NCBI RefSeq assembly: GCF_015278255.1
Contig: NZ_JADIJC010000001.1
Coordinates: 1-64,000, forward strand
Direction: 5' to 3'
Length of the DNA stretch: 64,000 nt
Source of the DNA: Microbacterium hibisci
GTDB taxonomy: Bacteria; Actinomycetota; Actinomycetes; Actinomycetales; Microbacteriaceae
Part shown: positions 29,204-37,368 of the stretch, one piece after another
Layout: the number at the start of each line of letters is the position of its first letter
Position numbering within the stretch: the first letter of the stretch is position 1
The notes under the pieces: generated by a model
Databases searched by the model: none
What the model saw: only the letters and a program-made list of their open reading frames with translations
What the model was told of the DNA's origin: nothing
Made by a program: the position numbers and the translations under genes

Positions 29204-30157
29204 ATGACCCTTACCCAGTTGCAGGCGTTCCTCACCTCGGCGGAGCTGCGCAGCTTCACCGCCGCGGCGAAGAGGCTGAAGATGAGTCAACCCGCGATCT
29301 CCGATCTCATTCGGCGACTCGAGGAGGAGCTCGGCGTCCGGCTGTTCCGCCGCGGCAGCCGGGAGCTCTTCCTGACGAGTGCCGGGGAGGAGTTGCTTCC
29401 GCATGCGCAACAAGCAGTGGCTTCGGCAGACGCCGGCATGCGGGCCGTGCGCTCGCAGCTCGAGCTGGGAGGAGGAACGGCGACCTTCGGTCTGCTGCGC
29501 AACGCGAACTTCTACCTGGGTGTGGATCTCGCCCTCAAGTTCCATCAGCGCTACCCGAGCGTGCGGGTGCGCCTCGTGGGGCAGAACAGCGCCGAGACCG
29601 CGCTGGACGTCGCGCGGGGCAACCTCGAGGCGGGTCTGGTGACCCTGCCGATCGATGACGACGGTCTGGAGATCGTCCCGGTCGGGCGGGACGAAGTCTT
29701 GTTCGTCAGTGCACACAGGCCCGACGGCCCGATCGGCATGGCCGAATTCGCCGACCGGTCGCTCGTCCTCTACGACGCGCACTATGCCGAGACGGACCCG
29801 GTGCGTCGTCAGCTGACCGACCGTGCGCAGCTCTCGGGCGTCAGCATCTCACCGGTGATCGAGGTGGAGTACCTGTCCAGCGCGCTCGACCTGGTCCGCG
29901 CGGGAGTGGGGGATTCGCTCCTCTGCGCTGCGGCGACGCGCTCGGCGGTCATGCCGGCTGGGCTGCACACGGCTCCCTTCGTCGAGCCGATCTTCGACAC
30001 TCTCGCGTTCGTGAAGCGGCAAGGGATGGTGCTGTCACCGGCCACCCGCGAGATCGCCCGGATGGCGTGGGACGCCCTCGTAGAGCATCAGGCGGGCACC
30101 GATGGCACGCTGCAACTCACCGGATCCTCTGACCGCTTGCAGCGTTTCCTGCACTGA
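29204..30157 (+). CDS. LysR family transcriptional regulator
   Basis: The 317-aa regulator has an N-terminal winged helix (LTQLQAFLTSAELRSFTAAA... QPAISDLIRRLEEELG) and a LysR substrate-binding domain. ATG 29204 follows GGAGGA. It is divergent from the hisD-like gene and precedes the MHS transporter, so it is the obvious regulator of both units. Its ligand-binding segment YPSVRVRLVGQNSAETA... LEAGLVTLPIDDDGLE closely resembles that of the second LysR at 58240, so the two probably sense related compounds. Confidence 0.9.
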   Translation: MTLTQLQAFLTSAELRSFTAAAKRLKMSQPAISDLIRRLEEELGVRLFRRGSRELFLTSAGEELLPHAQQAVASADAGMRAVRSQLELGGGTATFGLLRNANFYLGVDLALKFHQRYPSVRVRLVGQNSAETALDVARGNLEAGLVTLPIDDDGLEIVPVGRDEVLFVSAHRPDGPIGMAEFADRSLVLYDAHYAETDPVRRQLTDRAQLSGVSISPVIEVEYLSSALDLVRAGVGDSLLCAAATRSAVMPAGLHTAPFVEPIFDTLAFVKRQGMVLSPATREIARMAWDALVEHQAGTDGTLQLTGSSDRLQRFLH

Positions 30158-30229
30158 AGCGAGCGGCCACCTAACAGTCCGGGCAGCGGAGGGTGCGCCC
30201 TTTGGCATAAGGAAAAACTATGTGATCGA

Positions 30230-30275
30230 CAAGTCATCTGGCTGTTGTCGTATGCCTCGCGGGATTCCTAACCTC
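30230..30275 (+). promoter_or_regulatory. MHS transporter promoter with putative LysR site
   Basis: CAAGTCATCTGGC (30230-30242) precedes TTGTCG (30245-30250), an 18-bp spacer and TAACCT (30269-30274). The 46-bp block matches the one before the hisD-like gene. Transcription would begin near 30281, just past an ATG at 30278, which argues for translation from ATG 30332. Confidence 0.75.
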
Positions 30276-30331
30276 GGATGACCGTCCATCCACTCCCCGC
30301 CTCGCGGACGAGGCCCGACGACAGGATCCTC

Positions 30332-31657
30332 ATGTCTGTACGCCCGGATGTCATCTCCACCACGACCAGCAGGCCGGCTCAACGCAAGATCCTCCTCGCT
30401 GCGAGCATCGGCCAGTTCGTCGAGTTCTACGATTTCGCGGTCTACGGGTTCTCCATCGTGATCATCGCCGCGTTCTACTTCCCCTCGGGCGACCCCGTCA
30501 TCGGTGTGCTCTCGGCTTTCGCGGTCTACGGCGTCGCGTTCGTCGTCCGTCCGCTCGGCGGTCTCTTCTTCGGCAGCCTCGGCGACCGCATCGGGCGCAA
30601 GACCATCCTGACGATCAGCCTGCTCACGATCGGTGTGGCCACGACGCTGATCGGCTTCCTGCCGACGTACGAGCAGGTCGGGGTGCTGGCTCCGATACTG
30701 CTCGTCGCACTCCGCCTCGTGCAGGGGTTCTCGGCCGGCGGTGAAGCCGTTGGGGCTCCGTCGTTCGTGCTGGAGCACGCCCCGCGGGAGCGCCGCGCGT
30801 CGTGGATCAACGTGACGATCGCCACGACGGCGCTCTCGTCGGTGGCTGCCGCGCTGGTGGTCGCGGCCGTGTCAGGAGCGATGTCCGACGCCGCGTTCCA
30901 GGAGTGGGGCTGGCGCATCCCGTTCTTCCTCGCTGCGCCGATGTCCATCATCGGCCTGTACATCCGGAGCAAGACGGAGGAGACCCCGGCGTTCAAGGAG
31001 CTGGAGGCGATGGCCGCAGACCGGCCCGCCCCGGTGAAGGCGGCGTTCGCTTCGCAGAAGCGTCGCATGCTGCAGGTCTTCCTGATCATGTCGCTGCCGG
31101 CACTCGGCTACTACGTGCTGGTCGGGTACTTCGTGACCTACATGCAGAGCGTCATCCACATCGACCGCGGCCAGGCGCTCATCTCGAACTCCGTGGCCCT
31201 GCTCGGCTACGCCGTCATGATGTACCTGGGAGGCCGTCTGTCGGATCGGGTCGGTCGCAAGAAGATGATGATCGCCGGAGCGATCGGCATGGTCCTTCTG
31301 GCGTGGCCTGCGTTCCTCCTCGTGGGGTCCGGTGAGTTCGGGCTCGCGATCGTGGGCCAGTTGCTGCTGTCCGTGCCCATCTGCGTCTTCGGCGGCGGAA
31401 GTTTCACGTTCTACGTGGAATTGTTTCCCACAGCCACCCGATTGACCGGGGCGGCGGTCAGCTACAACCTCTCATACGGACTGTTCGGCGGCACCGGACC
31501 CCTCATCGCCACCGCACTGGTAGCGGCGAGCGGGTCCGCCATCAGCCCGGCGTTCTACCTGATCGCAATCGGCGTGGTCGCCGGCATCACGGCGCTGTTC
31601 GTTCCGGAAACCCGCGGACGGGACCTGATGAACGCCGTCACGGACGACGCGCGATGA
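30332..31657 (+). CDS. MFS transporter, metabolite:H+ symporter (MHS) family
   Basis: The 441-aa, 12-helix inner-membrane protein has the MHS family start SIGQFVEFYDFAVYGF, the loop FFGSLGDRIGRKTIL, and RLVQGFSAGGEAVGAPSFV, all diagnostic of ShiA/KgtP/ProP-type symporters. These import organic acids, betaines or aromatic acids. ATG 30332 is preferred over 30278 because the mapped promoter block would place the transcript start beyond the earlier ATG. The stop overlaps the next start by 4 nt. It probably imports the substrate of the surrounding enzymes. Confidence 0.88.
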   Translation: MSVRPDVISTTTSRPAQRKILLAASIGQFVEFYDFAVYGFSIVIIAAFYFPSGDPVIGVLSAFAVYGVAFVVRPLGGLFFGSLGDRIGRKTILTISLLTIGVATTLIGFLPTYEQVGVLAPILLVALRLVQGFSAGGEAVGAPSFVLEHAPRERRASWINVTIATTALSSVAAALVVAAVSGAMSDAAFQEWGWRIPFFLAAPMSIIGLYIRSKTEETPAFKELEAMAADRPAPVKAAFASQKRRMLQVFLIMSLPALGYYVLVGYFVTYMQSVIHIDRGQALISNSVALLGYAVMMYLGGRLSDRVGRKKMMIAGAIGMVLLAWPAFLLVGSGEFGLAIVGQLLLSVPICVFGGGSFTFYVELFPTATRLTGAAVSYNLSYGLFGGTGPLIATALVAASGSAISPAFYLIAIGVVAGITALFVPETRGRDLMNAVTDDAR

Positions 31658-32703
31658 GCATCGTCCGCACAGTCACCGGCGATATGGACCCTGGCGCCGT
31701 CGGGCACGTGCAACCGCATGAGCACGTGCTCTCCAACCTCAGTCTTCCGCCCGAGGCTCACGCTACCCCGAGTGAAGTCACGCGTCAGCGTGCGCCGATC
31801 ACCCTTGGCGACTACTACCGCATTCGGCGCGAGCACACGGCATTCGATCTGGAGATGACGTCGGTCGACGACGCGATCGAAGCACTGCGCGAGTATCGAG
31901 CTGCAGGCGGCACGACGATCGTCGATGTCACGTCGAGGGGGATGGGGCGTGACCATCTGGGGCTGAGGCGAGTCGCTGAGGCGACCGGTGTCGCGATAGT
32001 GATGGGATCCGGCTACTACTACGCGGATTACCACCCCGCGCATCTCGAGAGGCTGGGCGAGCGTGAGATCGCTGACGAGATCGTCGCGGACATCGTCGAG
32101 GGCGTGAGCGGTTCCGGCATCCGCGCCGGTGTGATCGGTGAAATCGGGATGAGTTGGCCGCACACGCCGGCGGAGGAGCGCGTGCTTCGCGCCGCAGCGA
32201 ACGCTCAGTGCGAGACCGGCGCGGCACTCGTGATTCATCCCGCCCGGCACATCGCGTCGCCGCGAATGGCCGTCGAGGCTGCGATCGCCGCGGGTGCCAC
32301 ACCGGGCAAGATCGTCGTGAGCCACATAGAGCGGACGCTGTTCCGTCTCGACGATATGCGCGCGCTGGCTGAACTCGGATGCACTCTCTCGTTCGACTTG
32401 TTCGGACAGGAGATGTCGTATTACTCGCTCGGGGACATCGACATGCCGAACGATGCCGGCCGCATCCGGTTCATCCGTGAACTGATCGCTGCGGGGCACC
32501 GCGAGCAGATCCTGATCTCACAGGACGTGTGTCATCGGACCAATCAGCGCAAGTACGGGGGAGAGGGGTATACGCACCTCTTGGAGCACGTCTTGCCGCA
32601 GATGCAGCGGCGTGGGCTCTCCGACCAGGACATCGTCGCGCTCACCGTCGACAACCCGGCGCGATTGCTGACGATCGACCCGAACGAGAGGGCTGCAGCA
32701 TGA
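31654..32703 (+). CDS. Phosphotriesterase-like metal hydrolase (lactonase/esterase candidate)
   Basis: The 349-aa amidohydrolase-superfamily barrel has likely metal ligands His22 and His24 (HEH), His195, His224 and Asp291. The bridging carbamylated lysine of true phosphotriesterases is replaced by Glu163 (GEIG), as in the PHP branch. Such proteins often hydrolyse lactones or sugar lactone phosphates. It is translationally coupled to the transporter upstream and the ThDP enzyme downstream. A lactone or ester intermediate in the pathway is therefore likely (inference). Confidence 0.87.
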   Translation: MSIVRTVTGDMDPGAVGHVQPHEHVLSNLSLPPEAHATPSEVTRQRAPITLGDYYRIRREHTAFDLEMTSVDDAIEALREYRAAGGTTIVDVTSRGMGRDHLGLRRVAEATGVAIVMGSGYYYADYHPAHLERLGEREIADEIVADIVEGVSGSGIRAGVIGEIGMSWPHTPAEERVLRAAANAQCETGAALVIHPARHIASPRMAVEAAIAAGATPGKIVVSHIERTLFRLDDMRALAELGCTLSFDLFGQEMSYYSLGDIDMPNDAGRIRFIRELIAAGHREQILISQDVCHRTNQRKYGGEGYTHLLEHVLPQMQRRGLSDQDIVALTVDNPARLLTIDPNERAAA

Positions 32704-34382
32704 CATCGACTGCCCCGCACACCGTCTCCGACGCGCTCGCCGCCGTCGCGCTTCGGCGCAGCCGTGCCTTCTTCGGATTGATGGGCAATGGGAACGTCCA
32801 CTTCCTCAGCGCCATCACCTCCTCAGGGGGTGACTTCATCAGCTCCCGTCATGAGAACGGGGCAGTGGCGATGGCGGATGCCTATTCCCGCGCCGGCGGT
32901 GGAATCGCCACCGTCAGCGTCACATACAGCTCAGGATTCGCGAATGCGATCACCGCCCTCGGCGAGGCGAGGAAGGCGAGGTCACCGATGGTCCTGGTCG
33001 TCGGCGACGCGCCGCAGACCGGGCGTCGTGGCATCGACATCGACCAACGAGCAGTCGCCGGCAGCCTCGACGTTCCCTTCGTCTCGGTGAATACGTCGAC
33101 CGCGGAGGCCGCAGCAGAATGGGCCTACGACGCCGCCGAGAGGCACCGAGTCCCCGTCATCGTCGCGATCCCCTATGACCTCGTGGACGCGACTGTCGCC
33201 GCTAACGCCGAGCGCCCGGTGGTGAGCGAGCCGGTGCTGATGGTCCGCGAGCGCGAGGAGCACGGCGAACCGACCGACGACGACGTGCAGCGCGTCGTCG
33301 AGCTGCTGCGCGGCGCGAAGTGCCCGTTGATCCTGGGTGGTCGAGGCGTCGTGCTCGCCGCGGCGGCCGCCGATCTCCGCACCGCCGGCGACGCGCTCGG
33401 AGCGCTCTTTGCCGAGACCCTCATGTCGCGCAACGTCTTCGAGTCGCCGTGGAGCGTCGGAATCGCCGGGGGATTCTCTTCGCTGCCGGCCGCGAACCTG
33501 CTGCGGTCGGCTGATGTGGTGCTCGCGGTGGGGGCGAGTCTGAACCTCTACCAGATGCGCTACGGCACCATCTTCGCGGGAGCTGAGCATCTCATCCAGG
33601 TCGATGTGCTGGATGAGGCCACCCATCCGGATGTGACCCGATACCTGCGGGCGGACGCTGCGAAGTTCTCCAGCGCGTTCAGCCGAATCGTGCAGGAGGG
33701 CGGTCGCGGAGCATCGACCTGGCGCGCAGACGTCGAGGTGCCCGCGGGTGCCGTCTTCACTCGGGACGATGCGTACGATCAGGTCCCCCAGACAGACGGA
33801 CTGGACCCGAGGGCGGTGATGCAGCGGCTCGAGCGGATACTTCCGCACGACAAGACCGTCGTCCAGGACACCGGCCACTGTATGGGGTGGGCGCCGTCGA
33901 TGTGGTCCTACCCCGATCCGGGGTCGTTGCTCTCGCCCGGACTCGCCATTCACAGCATCGGTCTCGGCCTTCCCTCCGCGGTTGGAGCCCACCGTGCTCG
34001 CCCAGAGCGGCCCGTCGTTCTCGTCAGCGGCGACGGCGGAGCGATGATGGCGCTGCCCGAGTTCGACACGCTCATCCGCACGGCCCAGTCCGCTCTCATC
34101 ATCGTGCTGAATGACTCTTCGTACTCCATGGAGGTGCATCAGTACGCGGTCAGGGGGCTGGACGACACGGCCATGATGTTCCCGCCGGTCGACTTCGCGG
34201 CTCTCGGCCGTGCTTTCGGTGTCGACGGTGTCCGGGTGCAGAGCATGGACGACCTCGGGAGGGTGGAGGACTGGATCGAAGCGGGTGCGCGCGGCGTGAT
34301 GGTCGTCGATGTCCCGGTCTCATTGAAGTACGTCGGTGACTGGGTGCGAGAGAGCAACGCGTACAACGCCGCCAACCGATAG
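32700..34382 (+). CDS. ThDP-dependent decarboxylase/synthase of unknown substrate
   Basis: The 560-aa enzyme has the three-domain layout of the acetolactate synthase/pyruvate decarboxylase group. The cofactor-activating Glu52 is in SRHENGAVAMAD, and the ThDP motif runs from GDG at 444-446 to Asn471 (IVLNDSSYSM). ATG 32700 overlaps the phosphotriesterase-like stop. It probably decarboxylates a 2-oxo acid or condenses it with an aldehyde. The motifs do not separate it into a named enzyme. It closes the LysR-controlled operon. Confidence 0.87.
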   Translation: MTSTAPHTVSDALAAVALRRSRAFFGLMGNGNVHFLSAITSSGGDFISSRHENGAVAMADAYSRAGGGIATVSVTYSSGFANAITALGEARKARSPMVLVVGDAPQTGRRGIDIDQRAVAGSLDVPFVSVNTSTAEAAAEWAYDAAERHRVPVIVAIPYDLVDATVAANAERPVVSEPVLMVREREEHGEPTDDDVQRVVELLRGAKCPLILGGRGVVLAAAAADLRTAGDALGALFAETLMSRNVFESPWSVGIAGGFSSLPAANLLRSADVVLAVGASLNLYQMRYGTIFAGAEHLIQVDVLDEATHPDVTRYLRADAAKFSSAFSRIVQEGGRGASTWRADVEVPAGAVFTRDDAYDQVPQTDGLDPRAVMQRLERILPHDKTVVQDTGHCMGWAPSMWSYPDPGSLLSPGLAIHSIGLGLPSAVGAHRARPERPVVLVSGDGGAMMALPEFDTLIRTAQSALIIVLNDSSYSMEVHQYAVRGLDDTAMMFPPVDFAALGRAFGVDGVRVQSMDDLGRVEDWIEAGARGVMVVDVPVSLKYVGDWVRESNAYNAANR

Positions 34383-34464
34383 CCGGGGCCTCATCCGGGG
34401 TCAGCCCGACGTAGGGACTCGCGGGAAGCCCGAAGCGGCCTAGCCTGGCGGGGATGCGCTATAT

Positions 34465-34476
34465 GTACACTTGTAC
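34465..34476. promoter_or_regulatory. Dyad before the acetyltransferase-TetR-MFS operon
   Basis: GTACA-CT-TGTAC is a perfect inverted repeat ending two bases before ATG 34479, overlapped by a possible -10 TATATG (34460-34465). A TetR gene is second in the operon, so this is a candidate autoregulatory operator. There is no RBS, which suggests a nearly leaderless mRNA. Confidence 0.55.
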
Positions 34477-34478
34477 TT

Positions 34479-35063
34479 ATGACGAACGTCGACTACTTCG
34501 CGGGGGACTCCCGCACGCAGCGTGAACGGATGCTCGCCGGCGACCTGTACATCGCAGACGATCCGGAACTCGAGACGGCCATGCAGCGTGCGGTGGAGCT
34601 GGCTGCCGAGTACCAGCGGCAGAGCGTCGCGGGCGATCCCGCGGCGGCGGCGACGCTGCGCGAGCTGCTCGGCCATGTCGGGGACGGCGTCACCGTCAGG
34701 CCGCCGTTGTTCGTCGACTACGGCGAGAACATCATCATCGGGCCGGGAACCTTCGTGAACTTCAATCTGACGGCATTGGACGTCGCAGAGATCCGGATCG
34801 GCTCGGACTGCCAGATCGGACCGAACGTGCAGCTGCTCACCCCGACCCATCCGGTGGAGCCCGGTCCGCGCCGCGACAAGCTGGAAGCGGCTCGGCCAAT
34901 CACGATCGGCGACAACGTGTGGCTGGGCGGGGGCGCGATCGTGTGCCCCGGGGTGAGAATCGGCGACAACAGTGTGATCGGCGCGGGCGCGGTGGTGACA
35001 CGGGACATCCCCGCGAACGTCGTCGCGGTGGGAAATCCGGCGCGCGTGATCCGCGAACTGTGA
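34479..35063 (+). CDS. Hexapeptide acetyltransferase, maltose/galactoside type
   Basis: The 194-aa left-handed beta-helix protein has the family start region RMLAGDLYIADDPEL, catalytic His124 in LLTPTHPVEPG, and the hexapeptide rungs IGDNVWLGGGAIVCPGVRIG. It acetylates a sugar or similar acceptor with acetyl-CoA. Coupling to a TetR repressor and an MFS exporter suggests detoxification of a sugar or aminoglycoside-like compound (inference). The start is ATG 34479, directly after the dyad. Confidence 0.9.
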   Translation: MTNVDYFAGDSRTQRERMLAGDLYIADDPELETAMQRAVELAAEYQRQSVAGDPAAAATLRELLGHVGDGVTVRPPLFVDYGENIIIGPGTFVNFNLTALDVAEIRIGSDCQIGPNVQLLTPTHPVEPGPRRDKLEAARPITIGDNVWLGGGAIVCPGVRIGDNSVIGAGAVVTRDIPANVVAVGNPARVIREL

Positions 35064-35650
35064 GCACGCCTGTCGTGACGACGTCGAGCGCTGCTCGCCG
35101 TCCCCGGCGATTCGACCCGGATCGTCGGGAGCGGATCGTGCGCGCCTGCCTCGATGTGCTCGCCGAGCACGGAGTCGCAGGAACGACGCACCGCCGTGTG
35201 GCGGCCGCGGCGGATGTGTCGCTGGGATCGATGACTTATCACTTCGCGGGGATGGACGATCTGCTGAGGGCGGCGTTCGATGCGTTCGCGACATCCGTGG
35301 CAGTGCGGTTCGAACGGCGTCTGGCCGCCGCCCAGGGACCCGATGAAGCCGTCGATGCGGTGATCGCCATCATCACCGAGGAGGTGTTCGGCACGCAACG
35401 CGATCTGGTGCTCACCCACGAGCTGTACACCCTCGCGGCCAGGGACCCGGGCTTCCGCGAGGTGACCAACGCGTGGATGAAGCGCAGTCGCGCCGCGCTC
35501 GAGCGACACTTCGATGCGATCACCACGCGGATGCTGGACGCGCTGATCGAGGGGCTGGCGATCCACATCGCCTTGGACACGTCACCGCTCGATCGCGATG
35601 TGGTGCGCGGGGCGGTTGTGCGGATCGCCGCGGGAGGGACGCAGGCATGA
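35060..35650 (+). CDS. TetR family transcriptional regulator
   Basis: The 196-aa protein has an N-terminal TetR HTH (RERIVRACLDVLAEHGVAGTTHRRVAAAADVSLGSMTYHF) at about residues 18-60 and a helical ligand-binding C-terminus. GTG 35060 overlaps the acetyltransferase stop (GTGA) and the stop overlaps the MFS start (ATGA). The only nearby dyad is GTACA-CT-TGTAC before the operon. The ligand is likely a substrate of the pump. Confidence 0.88.
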   Translation: MSTPVVTTSSAARRPRRFDPDRRERIVRACLDVLAEHGVAGTTHRRVAAAADVSLGSMTYHFAGMDDLLRAAFDAFATSVAVRFERRLAAAQGPDEAVDAVIAIITEEVFGTQRDLVLTHELYTLAARDPGFREVTNAWMKRSRAALERHFDAITTRMLDALIEGLAIHIALDTSPLDRDVVRGAVVRIAAGGTQA

Positions 35651-36906
35651 TGAGCGCGAGCGTGGGAGCGCAGACGCGGACCGACACCGTTCTGCGAAGA
35701 CGGCGAGCGTCGCTCCTGGTGCTGATGCTGGTGGTCGGCCTCGGAATGGCATCGTGGGTGACGCGCACTCCGGCCGTCCGCGACGCGGTCGACGGATCCA
35801 CGGCCGAGATGGGACTCATCCTGTTCGGCCTCTCGATCGGGTCGATGATCGGAGTGGTGGCCTCCGGACCGCTGGTGCGGCGCCTCGGTACGCGACCGAT
35901 CGTGCTGACCGGGACCGTGCTGGTGATTGCCGGCGTCTCGGCCGTCGCCGTGGCCACTGCCATCCCCTCGGCGGTCGGGGTGTTCCTCGGACTCTTCCTC
36001 TTCGGCCTCGGGGGCGGGCTCGGCGAGATCGGACTGAACGTCGACGGGGCCGCGGTCGAGAAGCTCCTCGGGCGCCCGTTGCTGCCGATGCTCCACGGGT
36101 TCTTCAGCCTCGGCACGGTGATCGGCGCCGTGGTCGGCATCGCGATGACCGCGATCGGGTTGCCGGTCATCTGGCATCTGCTCGCCGTCGTGGTCGTTCT
36201 CACCGCGTGCCTGCTGTGGGCCGCCGCGGGCATTCCCGGTGGTACCGGCCGTCGCGGGGGTTCAGCGCGACGTGCGTCCGATGCGTCAGCGGTGCGGCCG
36301 AGCAGCGTATGGCGGGAGCGGGCGGTCCTGCTGATCGGGGTCATCGTCCTCGCGATGGCGTTCGCGGAGGGCTCGGCGAACGACTGGCTGCCGCTGCTGA
36401 TGGTCGATGGGCATGGAGTGTCGGCCACGTGGGGAGCGCTGGTCTACACGGGCTTCGCCGCGATGATGACCATCGGAAGGTTCGCCGGAGGCCCGATCGT
36501 CGAGCGCGTCGGGCGGCGCCCGGTGCTCCTGGTCAGCGCGGTGATGGCCATCATCGGTGTGCTGGCAGTCGCCTACGCGCCCCACATGATCGTCGCCGTC
36601 ATCGCCGTCGTCCTGTGGGGACTCGGCGCCTCCCTCGGATTCCCCGTCGCGATCTCCGCCGCAGGCGACAGCGCGGACCGGGCCGCCGAGCGAGTCAGTG
36701 CTGTCGCCACGAGCGGCTACCTCGCCTTCCTGGTAGGACCTCCGCTGCTGGGATTCGTCGGTGAGCACTGGGGGCTGCAGAATGCCATGCTCATCGTCGT
36801 CGCGCTGCTCGCAATCGCGGTCGGCGCTGTGATCGCGATGGGCCCGACCTCGCCGGTCAGCGGTGCACCGCCGGTCGAGTCGGGGCCGGCGCGCTGCGGC
36901 GCCTGA
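35647..36906 (+). CDS. MFS transporter (YbjJ-like)
   Basis: The 419-aa, 12-helix transporter has the signature RRLGTRPIVLTG after helix 2 and the segment LFLFGLGGGLGEIGLNVDGAAVEK, which resembles the YbjJ/fucose-permease-like group. It is third in the acetyltransferase-TetR operon, so export of an inducer or acetylated product is likely. The start could also be ATG 35650. Its last 50 bp overlap the end of a convergent membrane-protein gene. Confidence 0.87.
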   Translation: MMSASVGAQTRTDTVLRRRRASLLVLMLVVGLGMASWVTRTPAVRDAVDGSTAEMGLILFGLSIGSMIGVVASGPLVRRLGTRPIVLTGTVLVIAGVSAVAVATAIPSAVGVFLGLFLFGLGGGLGEIGLNVDGAAVEKLLGRPLLPMLHGFFSLGTVIGAVVGIAMTAIGLPVIWHLLAVVVVLTACLLWAAAGIPGGTGRRGGSARRASDASAVRPSSVWRERAVLLIGVIVLAMAFAEGSANDWLPLLMVDGHGVSATWGALVYTGFAAMMTIGRFAGGPIVERVGRRPVLLVSAVMAIIGVLAVAYAPHMIVAVIAVVLWGLGASLGFPVAISAAGDSADRAAERVSAVATSGYLAFLVGPPLLGFVGEHWGLQNAMLIVVALLAIAVGAVIAMGPTSPVSGAPPVESGPARCGA

Positions 36907-37333
36907 CCGATCTTCCGAGGATCCACGCGACGAGCGCGCCGACGACGGCGTTGACGAGAGTCCACATGACGGTGTCGGCGACGGCGGACACGAGGTCCAT
37001 CGTCTTGAAGATCGCGTACTGGGTGAAGAGGAAGTACACCTCGGTGAGGAAGGCGACGATCGCTGCGGCGCCCGCGCCCCGCAGTGGTGTGTAGAACCTG
37101 CCCCAGGTGATGACGGTCGCGAGCAGGAGGCCGTGCGCCAGGTTGGCGATGACGATCGCGATGATGTTGATCTGGTCCCTGGAGATCAGCTCCAGGACTT
37201 CGGGCGTGAGCTCGCTGAAGCCGGCGAGGAAGTCCTGGAAGAAGGTCGCGTAGATGAGCAGGGTGAGGCCGAAGACGGCGACGGCGCCGACGACGGAGGC
37301 GAGCAGGAACGCTGCTGTCCCGGTGTGCTTCAT
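36857..37333 (-). CDS. Small hypothetical membrane protein
   Basis: The product has 158 aa from ATG 37333 (MKHTGTAAFLLASVVGAVAV) and four predicted membrane helices. A GTG at 37372 would add 13 residues and overlap the ABC permease stop by 4 nt, so coupling with that gene is possible; no strong RBS decides between them. No family was recognised. It is probably the third gene of the ABC exporter operon, and its end overlaps the MFS gene. Confidence 0.75.
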   Translation of the reverse strand: MKHTGTAAFLLASVVGAVAVFGLTLLIYATFFQDFLAGFSELTPEVLELISRDQINIIAIVIANLAHGLLLATVITWGRFYTPLRGAGAAAIVAFLTEVYFLFTQYAIFKTMDLVSAVADTVMWTLVNAVVGALVAWILGRSVRRRSAPAPTRPAVHR

Positions 37334-37368
37334 GTGGATGTCCGATCTGTTCGAGGCGTCGTGGGGGA

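Noticed and set aside
30278-30331. Earlier ATG as start of the MHS transporter
   Set aside because: The inferred promoter puts the transcript start after this ATG, and the encoded extension (MTVHPLPASRTR) is not conserved-looking.
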